In this document: one piece after another, positions 14,162 to 26,967 of the stretch
Layout: every line of letters begins with the position of its first letter
Numbering within the stretch: the stretch's first letter is position 1
The notes under the pieces: generated by a model
The model's input: only the letters and a program-made list of their open reading frames with translations
What the model was told of the DNA's origin: nothing
Database searches by the model: none
Assembly (NCBI RefSeq): GCF_020360975.1
Contig: NW_025408680.1
Location: forward strand, 1,116,001 to 1,180,000
DNA length: 64,000 bases
Origin: Hirsutella rhossiliensis
Lineage: Eukaryota > Ascomycota > Sordariomycetes > Hypocreales > Ophiocordycipitaceae
Direction of reading: 5' to 3'
Made by a program: the position numbers and the translations under genes

Positions 14162-14347
14162 TATAAGAGTCTTTAACTATTATAGGTTATAGGCTTAGGC
14201 TATAGCCTAAGCTATATAGTTATATATAAAGGGCTAGATCCTATATATATATATATAGGCTAGCTATATATAAGAGAGCTCTATATAGCTTATTAATATT
14301 ATCCTATAAATAGTACTTATATATATACTTCTACTTACTTTATAATA
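14162..14347 (+). repeat. 3' LTR of A1
   Basis: A 186-bp direct repeat of the 5' LTR at 8717-8904, differing from it mostly by transitions. It is preceded by a mutated polypurine tract. Confidence 0.9.
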
Positions 14348-14599
14348 GTATTATATTAATTAAGGGGTAGTTTAGTAATAGCTTTACTTCTTAGTAGTAA
14401 ATAGGGCTAATATTTACCTCTTAGATCTTTATAGTTTCTTAACTAAATTAAGATCTAACTATACTATTAGAATCTCTTAATCTTAGTATATATAGTAGTA
14501 TTCTTATTATTAGGATCCGGCGATTATTAAGTTTACTATAGTAAGGAGATATTATACCTTAATATAGTAGTTAGGTATATTATCTCTTAATATATCTTC

Positions 14600-16200
14600 T
14601 AGCCGTATTACTAGTCTTAGTTACTTAATAAAGCTTTAATACTTTTAGTATATAAGCGCTTTTATTATACTATTAGCTAGGTTATCTATTAATATAATCT
14701 AGCTAACTTATATTTAATCTTACTATACCTTTTAATAAAGCTAGTATCTATAAATATTAATATACTTAAGGTTTATCTTACGCTTCGCGCTTAATTTAGT
14801 TAGAAGCTTAATAGTTTAAAGGTTATTATATTAAAGCTTTATAGTCCCTTTAATACTAATACTAAGCTCCTTAATTAAGTAGCTAAATACTACCTATTCT
14901 TTAGCTATTTATAAGAGTACTAATAATTTAGCTTCTATAAAGGACGTTATTATAGTAGCTTACTTAATAGCTTTTTAGTTAATTAGCTTACTAAGGAGTA
15001 GGAATATATATCCTTATAAAGACTTCTTAGTTTTTAAGTTATCGGCGTATAAGGAGTTAGATATATATATTAGCCGCCTTATTAGGTTTATTACTATAAA
15101 GTAAATATAGCGATTTATTATATAATAAAAGTAAGCTAAGTACTTATATACTTTATACCTATAGCGCGGCCTAAGGTTATAATTATATTAAGCTAGCTTT
15201 CTAGCTATAAATATAATATCTAGCTTAGTATAAATTACTAGATAAATAAGCAACCTAATTAAAGAGATATATTTATATATCTCTTCCTTTAAGGTTTACC
15301 CTTTATAAGGGACGAGCTCTTTTATTATTAGCGGGATCTTAGGCTTATAAAGGATATTATTATTAAGGATATAATATTTCTTTATAGTCTTAGAGATATA
15401 AGAAGCTTATAAGAGCTATATCTTCTTAAGATCTTATCCTTAATAATCTTAATACTAAGGAACTAGTATAGCTCTCTTATATATATAACGGTATATTTCT
15501 TTATAATAGCCTTATATTACTCTTCTTAATCTTATTTTTGCCTTTTAGGATATATTATAATAATATTATCTATAAAGATAAAGATAATAACGCCCTTATA
15601 AACTAGTATATAGGTATCTTTTACTAGCTACTAAGCTCTTAGTTTAGTAAAGAAACTAAATATTTCTTTAAACTATAGCTTTAAGGAGATATAGAGCCTA
15701 TATAGTACTTTTAATAGCTTTAGGTATAGCTTAGGTATTAAGAATTCTAGTAGAGGGTAGTAATAAACTTCTTAGCGTAGGATTATATATAGAAATACTA
15801 TTTTCACGTTATATTATTCCGTCTTAAAGTCCTTAAGGTAGTAGAAGGCTATTAGTAGTCGAAATATTTATACTTATAGCGTAGCTATATATATATCTTT
15901 ATTACCTTTAGGTTATAAGTCTTTACGAACTATAATACGTGCTTTAAAGCGTATAATATACTCCTATTTATCGGTCTTATATATAAAGACCTAATATAAG
16001 GGGATTAGGAAGTAACCTTTTTATTTAATAATAGCTTTTAAGATAGTCTTTTACGTGCCCCTTACTAGGTTTTCTTTTATTTCGCGGTATATAGCTTCCT
16101 TTTACTTATATATAAATTCTAAAGCTATTACTGCGTTAAAGGAGGTAGGGGGAGGCGGTATATCTTTAACGTAAAGCTTATACTTACTTACCTTTATAAT
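14600..16200 (-). pseudogene. Copia C reverse transcriptase and RNase H
   Basis: The minus-strand reading shows the Copia RT signatures. LKLLKVLYRL...SLKLWFKE lies at about 15665-15720 (ALYGLKQSPRLW in live elements). The catalytic box FIFIDNIIII lies at about 15555-15600, where YVDD has become IDN by G-to-A change. Further left, at about 14620-14740, is the RNase H tail ILIDNLANSIIKAL...QSFI.L-type block, matching the conserved ADxLTKAL...F..QLGL ending of Copia polyproteins. Frames contain many TAA/TAG. The order gag, integrase, RT, RNase H is the Copia order, which separates it from the Gypsy elements around it. Confidence 0.8.
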
Positions 16201-18143
16201 AATATTATTTATAAGGGATCTCTTAGGCCTATAAGCCCGTTTTCCTTTAATAACGTTACTTAGGTTAATCCCTTATAATATATCATTTTATCTATATTAT
16301 TCTTATATTATAATATTCTTAATCCGGCCCTACTAACCGCTAGGTTAAGGGTATAGGGTTCGGACTAAGGGTTATCTTCTTTAGTTCTTTTACCCCCTAG
16401 GTTAAGAGGTATATTATTACCTTTATTTTAAGGAGATAAGTTAATTAATATAAGTATTATATTTTTAAGCTATCTCCTTAACGAGATATAAAAGGGGTTA
16501 CTAGCTTTAATATCTATTATAGGTATAAGAGGTATAAAGCTTAGTAACTCTATATTAAATATAGTATAAAGTAAAAGCGGTAATATTAAAATCTTTATCC
16601 CTAGGCCTATTATTTTTAAAGGGGAAAGATATATATATCTATATAATCCTTATAAGGGCGTCTTTAAGCCTTAATCTTCTAAAGTATATAGGGGTAATAG
16701 GTCTTATAAGAGGGTAATTGCTTCTTTTAGTATCTAACTATTATCTATATTATTATTAGATAAACTTAGTACCTTAAAGGTTTTAGGTTCCTTACTATCT
16801 ATAATATCGGTTACGGCTATATCTCTAAGGATATTATAGCTATATATTTAGACTAGCTAGGCTTAATCTTCTTTTTTTATATTATAGCTTATAGACTTAT
16901 TAAACTATATATTAGCTAATACTATTAGTTTATTCTATTTAATTAATAGTATCTATATAACGTATTATTAAGTAGACCTATAGCCTACTAGGTAGCTAAT
17001 ATAAGCTCTTTACTTAAGGGGTAATTACGTCTTATATAACTTAATATATTCTAATACTATAATTATTATTAGGAACGCTATATAGCTAAAGACCCTTAAA
17101 TATATAATATTTAGTTTAATATCTTTAATATAGTAATATAGTATATTATTTTCTTTTATTTAAGTCTACTAATACTTATATAAGCTCTACTAGCTATAAT
17201 TAGATAATTCGAATAGTATTATATTAAGTAGGTATACTACTATATACTATATCTCTAGCTATAGGTCTTTTAGGAGCTTTAAGTTAAGCCTTATAACCCT
17301 TACTTTTTCCTTTACTATTACCCTTAATCTCTTTATATAACGATTTTACGTTAGCGTTAAAGGGGCTAACTATATAACTTATATCCCTTTATTAGTTATA
17401 TAATCTATTTATTCTATTATTAAAAGAGCCCTTTCCTTATTAGTAACTAATATAGTTATTTTAACTTTATACTAAGTCTTAAGTAACGCTATAAAGTTAT
17501 TAAAGATATCCCTAATACTTATTTTTTATTCTATTAAGTAATAAAACCTTATAAATATATCTATATAAGTAAATAGGGCGAAGTTTTTTTCCCTATTATA
17601 TACTATTATAGGGCTAAGGTAAAGGTCGAAGCTAACTTATACCCTTAGACCTTTAAGCCTTAAGGATAGTATTTTTCTTAAGACTTCCCTTTTAGCTTTC
17701 CCTATTACGTATATCTAATAGCTATATATTATAGGGCCTTAAAGCTTAGTACCTAGGCAGGCTTTTAATAGCTTCTCTAGTAATCTTAGACTAGGATGCC
17801 TAAGGCGGCGATACTATAGGTTACCTACCCCCCTAGTTAGCGGCTTAGGCGCTTATATAACTATAAATACCCGCTTATATTATAGGAGTGTTTTTATTAC
17901 GGATTAACCTTTAAAGTTAGTTAGTATAAGAATATACCTTTATATTCCTATTTTACTATTATAAAAAAATAATAGATATAGGGAGGCTTTATAGGATAAG
18001 CTAGTAAAAAGAGGCTCTATAATATAGTCTAAAGGAATAACCTTTAAAGATAAAGACCTCTACTAGATATCTATACCTTCCTCTAGGAAAAGCGGGTCGG
18101 GATAAGCCTATCCTAATAAAAGAAAATATACATAAAATGCATA

Positions 18144-18531
18144 TGTTAATTACGAGCAGAACGGATACCCTATTGCCTATTTTAGCCTAGCGGTTCCGAA
18201 GATATCCGCGATACGAGAATAGGTAGGGCATAGAACATTCTAGTTAAATCTACTACTTATACTAGAACCTATAGTCTTACGTTAACTATTACGCTATAAT
18301 TAGACCACCTACTAAGTTAGGAAGATATACTATAAATAGAGCTTTTTAAGTATTATAGAATATACTAGAAAGCTAACTAATTAGTCTACTAGTAGGCGAG
18401 CAATAATCTATAAAAGACAAAGGATTTCCCTAGGAGTAGTAGATAGAATAAGTAAGTTTATAAGTATCCTTTATAACGCTATTCTTTTAATATATTATTT
18501 AGCCCCTTATATACTCGTTATAAATTCAGGA
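18144..18531. repeat. Possible solo LTR-like segment inside Copia C
   Basis: A 388-bp stretch that begins TGTTAATTACGAGC and ends AAATTCA, with flanks GCATA and GGATA. It keeps several CpA and TpG dinucleotides (for example GAGCAGAACGG and CAAAGG), unlike the sequence around it. On the minus strand it starts TGAATTTATAACG, has a TATATAAGG box, and ends AATTAACA, which resembles an LTR. The flanking pentamers match at only four of five bases, and the inverted copy at 62690-63355 contains it too, so it may instead be an ordinary part of C. Confidence 0.3.
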
Positions 18532-19839
18532 TAAAATTCTACCCTATACCCCTTCGATTAATCTTTCCGCTTATATTATCGATTACCCGATTCTACGCTT
18601 ATTACTTATACCTTTTAATAGTTAGTTTAATATACACCTTCTTTATAGGTTCTAAATAAAGGTATCCTTAGAGCTAGTTTTAGAATATCCCTACTATTAT
18701 CCTTAGCCTAGCTAAGAAGATACTTATTAGTATTTCTAGGATAAAGTAAGTATCTAGTAGGGTTATCTTTCTACTATTAATTATAGGGATAACTACTATT
18801 CCTATTCCTTATACTTTAAAGGCTTAGTCTCTAACCTAGACTTCGTTATTAGAACCCTACTTAAAGGTTCCTTCTTAAAGCTAACCTAGGTTATTAAAGA
18901 GGTTAATATCGGCCCCTAAGTTATATATTAATTTATTAGTAAGTAATAGCGTTCCCTTAATAACCGTGTTTACCTTAGATAGAGTAACCGTATTAATAGT
19001 CTTTCTTAGCTTATTATTACTAATAATAGTATCTACTAGTTCTCTTCCTTTAGGGTAGGAATTATAGGTCTAAGCTATATATTTTATTTTCTCGTTTAAA
19101 TAGTCCTTTAGCTGTTTTTTAATATTATATTTAGCTAGATTACTATATTTCTAGCTTAATAGGGGCTTCTTATTATATATTACTTATAGTAAGTAGTAAT
19201 TTTCCTACTAGCTTATTAAGCTATTAACGTACTACTTATAGCTAGCGTATTTAGCTTAGGTATTTAATTTCCTAGAGATTTAATTAGCGCTTCCTCTTTT
19301 TATAAGTAGTTATAACTTCTTCTTATAAGTATATTCTTATTTAAAGTTAGCGATTAGGTTCTTTAAGGGAAGTTAATCTTTATTATATCTTTTATTATAA
19401 AGGTCGAGAGCCCTTATTATTATAAACTAATATAGGTTCTACTCGTCTACCGCTATAAGAAAATCCTATTTAATTCTTATATCGTTAAGTATATCGACCT
19501 TAAGGTCTCGTAAATCTATAATAATTTAGTCGAGCTATTCTACCTATGCTTTCTAGTCTTGCGTGCCTCTTTTATTAATAGAGGTTATATATCTCTTATA
19601 AATTAGCTTTTTCTCCTCTACCCTTAAAGGTAGGGCTTACTTCTTTAATTCCTTAATTTTCTCTCTTAAGCTATTATATATTAAGGTTATCCCTTAAAGC
19701 CCTTTACTAATTATTTTCTTAATTAATTCTTTAAGTACGATTAAGGCTTTCTACTAAACCTTATAGCGATCGAATTATAGCTAGAACCTTTTCTTAAGGT
19801 TATAAAAGAAGTCCTTTATATCTTAGTATTATTTATTAT

Positions 19840-20025
19840 TATAAGAGTCTTTAACTATTATAGGTTATAGGCTTAGGCTATAGCCTAAGCTATATAGTTA
19901 TATATAAAGGGCCGGATCCTATATATATATATATAGGCTAGCTATATATAAGAGAGCTTTATATAGCTTATTAATATTATCTTATAGATAGTACCTATAT
20001 ATATACCTCTACTTACTTTATAATA
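19840..20025 (+). repeat. 5' LTR of A2
   Basis: A 186-bp copy of the 3' LTR at 26968-27153, with the same TATAAGAGTC start and TATAATA end. It is preceded by target duplication ATTAT. Confidence 0.92.
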
Positions 20026-21475
20026 ATATAAGCTATTAACTAATAGATCTAATAGATATCTTTTTAGAGAGGGCGCTTCCTCCTTAAGGAATTACTCTAC
20101 CCCTCCTTAGATAGATAGGAAGTATTATAGCTATCCTAAAGGCGATTAAAAGCGCGATAGCTAGCGAGAAAGATAAGGTTCTTACTATACTAAGGGAGCT
20201 ATTTATAAGACTAGCTTTAACCCTTATAATCTCTATAACGCTAGTTATAGCGGCGATACTATTAACACGGAAGCCGCTCCTTTAGCTAACTTAAGATAGT
20301 AAGCTAAAGTCCTTTTACTTCTTTCTTAGCTAGCTATAAATAAAGTTTATAACTAATAAGAAATAGGGCTTAAATAGCTATCGCGATATAGCGTAGTATT
20401 CGCTCCTTTATATACTACTAGAGCCTTAAATATAGCGGATCTTTAGATTCTAGGATAAGGGCGGCCTTAAAGGTAAACGCGACCTATAAGACTGCTTTTA
20501 ATACCTTATATATACGTTCGGTAATATATAGGAGTAGGAGAAGGTATAAGATAGGCTATAAACCCTTAAGTAAAGAGATAGATAAACCTTTAGTAAATTC
20601 CTTCTTAATTTTAAAGAGACGCTCTTATAAGTAGCGGGGACTATAGTATAGGAAGATAGTATAAAGCTTATATAGCTATAGAATTTAATTACGCTAGCCT
20701 TATAAGAGCTACTTATCCTTATAATTATACCTACTAACTATAGTAAGTATATAAGCTAGTTAATAAAGGTAGTATAGGGCTAAAAGTAAACGCTATATTT
20801 CTAAAAGCTTTATAAGCGCACGCTATATAGCGGTAATAGGATTACCGCCCCTTTATAAGATAAATAACTAGCTATCGATATAGATAGGGATACCTTAATA
20901 TTAGCTACTTATATAAACTAAGCTAGATATAGTTAGAAGACGCCGTTAACTACCCCTTATACTGCCTTATACTTTAAGTAGTAAGCGAAGTAGGTAATAA
21001 GCGAGGAAATTAAAAAGAGGAAAGCTAACGGCCGCTACTTATATTATAGAGTATCTATATACTTTATATTAAAATACCCCTTCCTTTTAGCTAAGCGGCC
21101 TATAGCGGTTTAAGTAGTAAAGATAAAACCGCTCTTTGCCTTAGATAATAAAGAGGACTCCGCCCCCTTAGGCCTAGAGGAAAAAGAGTAGCTCTAGAGT
21201 AAAGATAGGCTTTAGAGCCTTAATTACTAATACTAGTAAAAGAGAAAAAGGAATTATCTATATATATAAAAGAGGAGCTTACTTTAATATAAGTTATAAT
21301 TAATAACTCCTTACCTATTACTACTCTTATAGATAAGGGCTACTAGTACTATACTATAGTTAATAAGGCGCTTATATAAGAGATATAAGTACTAGTAGAA
21401 AAGATCGCCCTAAGGTAAGTAAAGGGCGCCTTAAGCGCGATAAAGGGTATAGTAATTAAGGGTATTATATAGCTA

Positions 21476-21854
21476 GTTTAATAGGGATAAGGGTATATAC
21501 CTAAAGCACGCGTAGTACGTAGCTAAGGATTAGTAAAGTAATTAACTATGTAATTATCTAATTATCGGTCCTATATATAGCTCTAAGGGCCTTAGGTTAT
21601 AGATATAAGTCTTAGAGATTTCTTTACTCTATGCCTTTTTATCTTTACTAGAGTCGCGTAACTAGCGGCCTCTACTTTAAAGGGGAAAAATAAAAATTTA
21701 AATTAACTATAATTAAGGAAGATGCTTAATTAGATAATTAAGGTCTTTATAAAGCCTTTAAGTATACTTCGAAGTAAGTTAAAAGGGGGGGTACTAGGGG
21801 TCTTATCCCTTTAACGGGCTAATATCTATAGGGGTACGATCTTACCCGTTAAAC
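21476..21854. mobile_element. MITE-like inverted-repeat element inserted in A2
   Basis: A2 has 379 extra bases here that A3 lacks; the A3 counterpart runs straight through TATATAGCTAGCTATAAAGG. The insert starts GTTTAATAGGGATAAGG, and its complement at the other end starts GTTTAACGGGTAAGATCG, giving imperfect terminal inverted repeats of about 15-20 bp. It is flanked by TA on both sides (21474-21475 and 21855-21856), or by CTAG if the terminal G/C pairs are counted outside. There is no coding sequence. TA duplication plus short inverted ends suggests a non-autonomous Tc1/mariner-type element, but no autonomous partner was matched. Confidence 0.65.
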
Positions 21855-22329
21855 TAGCTATAAAGGTTAATAGTTACTATAAGCTTATTATAGCTTATAT
21901 AATCCCTTAACTAGAGTTTCCTTTAATCCTTAGGAAACCTTAGTTATTATATATAGAGTTATACTTAGTTCTATACTAAAGGAAGCTATAGTTTAAGCCT
22001 ATATAATAGTAGGTCTATTATAATAATAGTTTTATAAGTATATAACTAAGTATATAAGCTTTATACTTAATATAAGAAGTCCTTGCCTTTATCTTTATAA
22101 GAACTATATAATAGGTAAAGTAAGGGTAAGGCTAAGTAGCGGCTAGTTTATAGTTTATATAGTTAGCTTAGCGGATATTAATAAGGCCCTTTAAATAAAA
22201 AAGCTAAAGTCGCCCTTTAAGCTATAGTAGTAAATACTAAAGCGCTTTTATAACCTCTTACTACTATTTAAGTCCTAAGAAGTAGATAAGCTTAACCTAT
22301 ATAAGCTAAGGGTAAACTATAAGATTATA

Positions 22330-25300
22330 CTCTATATTAATAAAAAGGGGTAAGAACTACCTATACCGTTTAAACCGCTATATAGTATATTATATATAGA
22401 GCTACTAGTATTAAAGAAGACGCTAAGGGACCTCTTAAATAAGGGTTTTATTTAAGTAAGTAGCTTTAAAGTAAGAGCGCTAGTCCTATTTATACGTAAA
22501 CTAAAGGGTAGGATATAGTTTTATTATAATTATAGGGCTCTAAATATAATTATAAGGCTAGACCGCTACCTTCTACCCTTAATCTTAAATACGCTTTATA
22601 ACCTCTTAAAAGTAAAGTAGTTTATAAAGCTAGATATAAAATAAGCGTTTTATAAGGTATAGATCTTAGAGGGTAATAAGTAAAAGATAGCGTTCTATAT
22701 ATACTATAGCTTATTTAAGTAGCTTATAACGCCCTTCGGCCTCTTAGGAGCGCTTACTACCTTTTAGTATTATATTAATAATATACTTTAAGACTTCCTT
22801 AATAAGTTCGCCTTTATATATATAGATAATATCCTTATTTATATAAGCGGCTCTTATAAGGACTATATATAGAAAGTATAGACGGTCCTAGAGCGCCTTT
22901 AACTTTATAGGCTCTACCTTAACCTAAATAAGTATAAATTTAAGGTTAAGAGGGTTAAGTACCTAGGCTTTATTATTTATATAAGTATAGGTATATAGGT
23001 AGATCTTATAAAGATCTAAGCGATCTAGGACTAAGCGGCCCTAACTATATAAATAGGTATATAAAGCTTCCTTAGGTTCGCGAACTATTATAGGATATTT
23101 ATTAAGGGCTTCTCTTATATTATAATACCCTTAAATAAGATTACTAGGAAATAGACCGCTTTTTATTAAGGGCCTATATAGGAAAGAGCGTTCTATACGC
23201 TTAAGGACTTATTTTTATAAGCCTTAGTACTACTTTAATAGGACTTTAACTAGTCTATATTAGTTAAAGTAAACTATAGTAGCTAGGTACTTAGAGGAAC
23301 GCTCTCTTAAAAAGAGGATAAGTAAAAGTAACTAATAGCGTTCTACTCTTATAAGCTAACCTTAATAAAGCGGAATTACGCTATTTACTATAAAGAGATA
23401 CTAGCGATTATTAGCTACCTTAAGTAATAGTAAGTAGAGCTTTAAAGCTATTAAAGCTTTAAGGTTCTTATAAACTATAGGAACCTTAAGTACTTTATAA
23501 CCTACTAGTACCTCTTAGAGCGGTAAGCCCGCTAAGCGGAGTATCTCTTATACTTTAACTTCTTAATTAAGTACTAGCTAGGATAGAACTCTATAGTCCT
23601 AGATATACTTTCTTAGAGGGATTAAGACTAGCTAATAAGAGCGGATATTAAGGCCTAGGATCTATAGCTTATCTTATAAAAAGCGCTATAGACTTATATA
23701 AGAGCTTCCTTAGTAAAGGAACGCGCGGTGCTAATAAATAAGCCTTTCTTTATACCCTTACCTTAGCTTAGTAAGGACGGATAAACCGGCCTAGGGGCGC
23801 GTATATCGTAAGTGTTCTAAGATAAGGTCCTTTAATACTTATAGGATAGGATATCGTTTCTAGACTATACCTATAAAAGTATACGCTACGCCGTTAAGTT
23901 TAATACTTAACGCTTTAATCTAAAGCTAAAGCTAAAGGTATAAGTAGCCGACTATTATATTAACCTATAAGGGTATCTATATTAGCTAGGGAGACTATAT
24001 ATACTAGGCGCGCTATATACTATAAAAGCTAAGGAGAAGGATAGACTATTAAAGCTAAATAAATAAAATAAGCTTTAAGGGAAGCTAGTCTAGCTTATTT
24101 ATAACTTTAGTATTATAAGCTACTTAGGTTAGTAAGGTATAATAGTAGGCCTTATAAGGGATTTCTATTAGCCCCTCTTATAGTACTATATTTACCGCTT
24201 CTTTTATAACTACGATATTTATAGCTATACTAAGATTTAAAGGGTATAGCTTAAGAGGCTACTTAAGTAGCTTTTAATACCTAACTAGTTCTATATATAT
24301 ATATAAATAGACTTTATAACGGACCTCTTACTTATAAAAAGTAGTAAACGTTATATATAAGTAATTAAGGACTAAATTAATAAGTCTATAGTATTAAAGC
24401 TAATATTATTTATTAATATAAAGTCTTATATAAAGCGCTTCCTATAAAACTAAGCCTGCTTATATAGCTAGCTAGCCTTTATTATAAGTAATAAGGGATT
24501 AAATTAAACTAGCTACTTTTAGTAGTACTTATACTAGCTACTTTAGATTATATAGCTACTTAGTATAATATATTACTTATAAACTAACGAAAGGCCTAAG
24601 AGGGTTAATTAAGAGGTATAGGCTTACTTATAGGCTATTATAGCTTATAACTAAGTAAACTAAGACTAGTAGCTTCTTATAGCCTAACTTACGTTAAATA
24701 GTAAACTATATACCTTTATTAAGATAGCCCCTTTCTTTATAATATATAGCTTTAAACTACCCTTACTAGTTCCTTTTATTATAAATATAGTAGCGGAGTA
24801 GTATATTAATTTATTATTAAAGGGCCGCGCCTTTATATTTATATAAAAGCTATAAGAAACTATAGATTATTACTAGTTTATAATAGCCGCCGTAGTATAA
24901 GATTAAGAGTAGCACGCTAATAAAACTAAGGCCTTAGTAAATAGGTTTACGGTAAGAGATAAAGTATAGCTAGACCTTTATAACTATAGGTTAGTATAGC
25001 TAAAGATAAAGCTTAACTAGCTATATATAAAGTTTATAATATAAAGGGTTATTAGCCTATAGGTTATAGAGCTTAATAGTCTCTTAATAGGGGTTTATAA
25101 TAAGTTTAATATAGACCTCTTTTATAAAGCCTCCTTTAACCTACTACTAAAATAAGAAGTAGCGGACGCTTAACTACTTATAATTAAGGTAAAGGGAAAG
25201 GATAAGTTTAAGGTTAAAGAGATATAGGCCGCGTACTAGAAAAAAGGTTAGTAAAGGGAAACGCTAAAAGGTCCTTATTAAGTAGCATAAGTATCTTAAC

Positions 25301-25400
25301 CTTATATAAGAACTTATATATAAGTTTATAGGAACTATAGCCCTTAATAAGTTTAAAGCTTTATTTAAAATAATAAATAAAAATAACGGACTAATAGAAT
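22330..25400 (+). pseudogene. A2 pol: reverse transcriptase, RNase H, integrase, chromodomain
   Basis: The plus-strand reading shows FIKLDIK.AFYKV at about 22620, then KIAFYIYYSLFK.LITPFGLLGA, then a YINNIL block and YIDNILIYISGS near 22820-22850. The catalytic Y-x-D-D is now Y-I-D-N, as G-to-A mutation predicts. RNase H and integrase follow by position. At about 25200-25380 a reading like FKVKEI.AAY.KKG..., with the later YI-FIGTIALDKF-type block seen better in A3, matches a C-terminal chromodomain (E-I---R---G---YLVKW-GY---TWEP plan). A chromodomain on the integrase end defines chromoviruses and is known in that group to bind histone marks. Confidence 0.78.
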
Positions 25401-25539
25401 ATTAATAGTAGCTTAAGCTAAGACTATAAAGTAAGTAAAGTAAAGTAAGTAGTTATAGTAACGCGAGCGTAATAATATAAGTAAAGATAAAAATAGCCTT
25501 TATTTTAAAGTAAAGCCCTTAAACTACTTAGACCTACTT

Positions 25540-26532
25540 ATTATCCTTATTATTATCTTCCTCCGCTTTATTAGCGGCGGCGGCGCTCTTTAAGGCGCTT
25601 AGGTAGCCTTTTAAGCCCGCGAGCTAGTCGGTAGTAGCGGCGGCTCTAGGGGCTCTAAGGGTAAGGGGGACATAGCTAGTAGTAGCGGCGGGGGGGCGGC
25701 GGGCACGGCTAAGGGGACCGCCGATAAGGCGACGAAGGTAGTATCCTTAGTACTAAGAGAGTTAGCGGCGGAAGTAAAAGAGCTAAAAGAGAGGAACTTA
25801 CTTAAGGATAAGGCCCTAGCGCTTAAAAGTATAGAGATTATAGTAGGCGGCGGTAGTAGCGGTAAGGCGCTTCTTAGTAGCCCTTTATACCTACCTATAC
25901 GCGCCGGCCTTTTAAGCTAATACTATAGCGAGTAAGATAAGAAGCGCCCTTTTATAAGCGCGGCTAGTACGCGCGTATTAGTAATAACTATCGCTATAGT
26001 AGCGCCTAACTTAGTTAGCGTAGAGGAGCTCTTATAACGCGTACTATATATAAGGGGCTACGCGGGTAGCTTTAGCCTATACTTAGCGTTTATACTTTAA
26101 GAAGTTAGTAGAAAATAGCTACTATACTTACTAGGTAGCGGACTTATAAGGGTAGTAAAGGTAAAGGCGGGGGTAGAAGGGCTAGGTATTATAGCTAGTA
26201 GTAAGGATAGCGTTATTACCTAGAAAGGTAACGTAAGGGCGGCTAGCGTAGTAAAGATAAAGGCGGCGGCGGTAAGCGTAGTCGCGGGGGCGCGGGTAAA
26301 AGTAGCGGTAGCGGTAAAGCTATCGTTAGCCGTGCTTAGTATAGCGTCGACGAATAACTCTATATACTTTAAAAAGAAGGAAGTAAGGGAAGGGGAGGTA
26401 AATATATTTATTATAGAAGTTAGTATTATAGATTATAGCCTCTTACTCTATAAAGTAAAGAACTTATTAGTTAAAGTTATTATTATTAAGGCTATTATTA
26501 TAGCTATAGCTATTACTATAAGTATATATTAA
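25540..26532 (+). pseudogene. Accessory ORF-like region (ORF3) of A2, between chromodomain and 3' LTR
   Basis: Downstream of pol one plus-strand frame reads for over 260 codons with only about seven TAA/TAG, each reachable from CAA, CAG or TGG by RIP. It contains a charged, coiled-coil-like stretch (LRELAAEVKELKERNLLKDK, about 25765-25830), an alanine/valine-rich middle, and an end reading TNNSIYFKKKEVREGEV then a V/I-rich tail, closing at TAA 26530-26532. The last 66 codons are open. The opposite strand also has long readings here, so which strand was coding is not settled. I recognise no family. Confidence 0.45.
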
Positions 26533-26967
26533 TAAAGCGGCCTATATAGCTAAGAACGAACTAACGCTTTAAATAAAGTAGAACTTACTTATTACTACTA
26601 CTACTATAGTTAAAGAAAGAGGAAAAGGAAAGAAAGGAGGAAGGGGGGGATACCGCTTTATATACCCCTAGGTAAAAGAGGCTGCCTAAGGCTAAGGGAA
26701 TAAGCAACCTAAGGCTTATATAGGTCTAGGCCGGCCGCCGGCTACCTAAGGGCGTATATAATAGGTTACGCCCTTATATAAATAGCTAGCTAGCTAATAA
26801 GTATAGAGCTTAGTTCTAGCTACTTAAGCTAATAAGTATAGGGATAATAGGGCCAGTAGGGCTAGTACGATTAATAGGAAAGGGTAAGGTAGAGCTAGTA
26901 ATATAAGCTTAATAGTATAAAAGCTATTAATTAAGTAATACTATACTACGCTTAAAAGAGGGCATTA

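Larger units (their letters stand above)
8717..14347 (+). mobile_element. Ty3/Gypsy chromovirus-type retrotransposon A1, internally deleted
   Basis: A plus-strand element with direct LTRs at 8717-8904 and 14162-14347. It follows the order of A2: gag-like sequence (about 8990-9497), then RT (from about 9500), RNase H, integrase, chromodomain region and an accessory ORF-like region ending near 13726. Compared with A2 it lacks about 1.7 kb between gag and RT; the junction at 9497/9498 corresponds to A2 20619 joined to 22326, which removes the protease interval. The flanks (ATAAT before, GTATT after) do not form a duplication. A purine-rich tract, AAAGGAGGG, precedes the 3' LTR. All frames carry RIP-type stops. 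Confidence 0.9.
14348..19839 (-). mobile_element. Ty1/Copia retrotransposon C, RIP-degraded, interrupted
   Basis: Minus-strand Copia element. Reading leftward from 19839: a gag-like reading (FYNLKKRF...FDRYK at about 19700-19830), a pre-integrase block (RRLG near 17800, HRRLGH in live elements), integrase interval, RT (15540-16200) and the RNase H end (about 14600-14800). The gag is cut at 19839 by A2. Its continuation lies at 27159-27251 and probably 34141-34823, beyond A2 and A3. On the left it abuts A1, and no LTR of C was recognised. Part of it (17930-18620) recurs inverted at 62690-63355. Confidence 0.8.

Noticed and set aside
26332..26532. 66-codon plus-strand frame as an independent small gene
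   Set aside because: It is the last open piece of the longer RIP-broken ORF3 frame of A2, and the start codon would be GTG.
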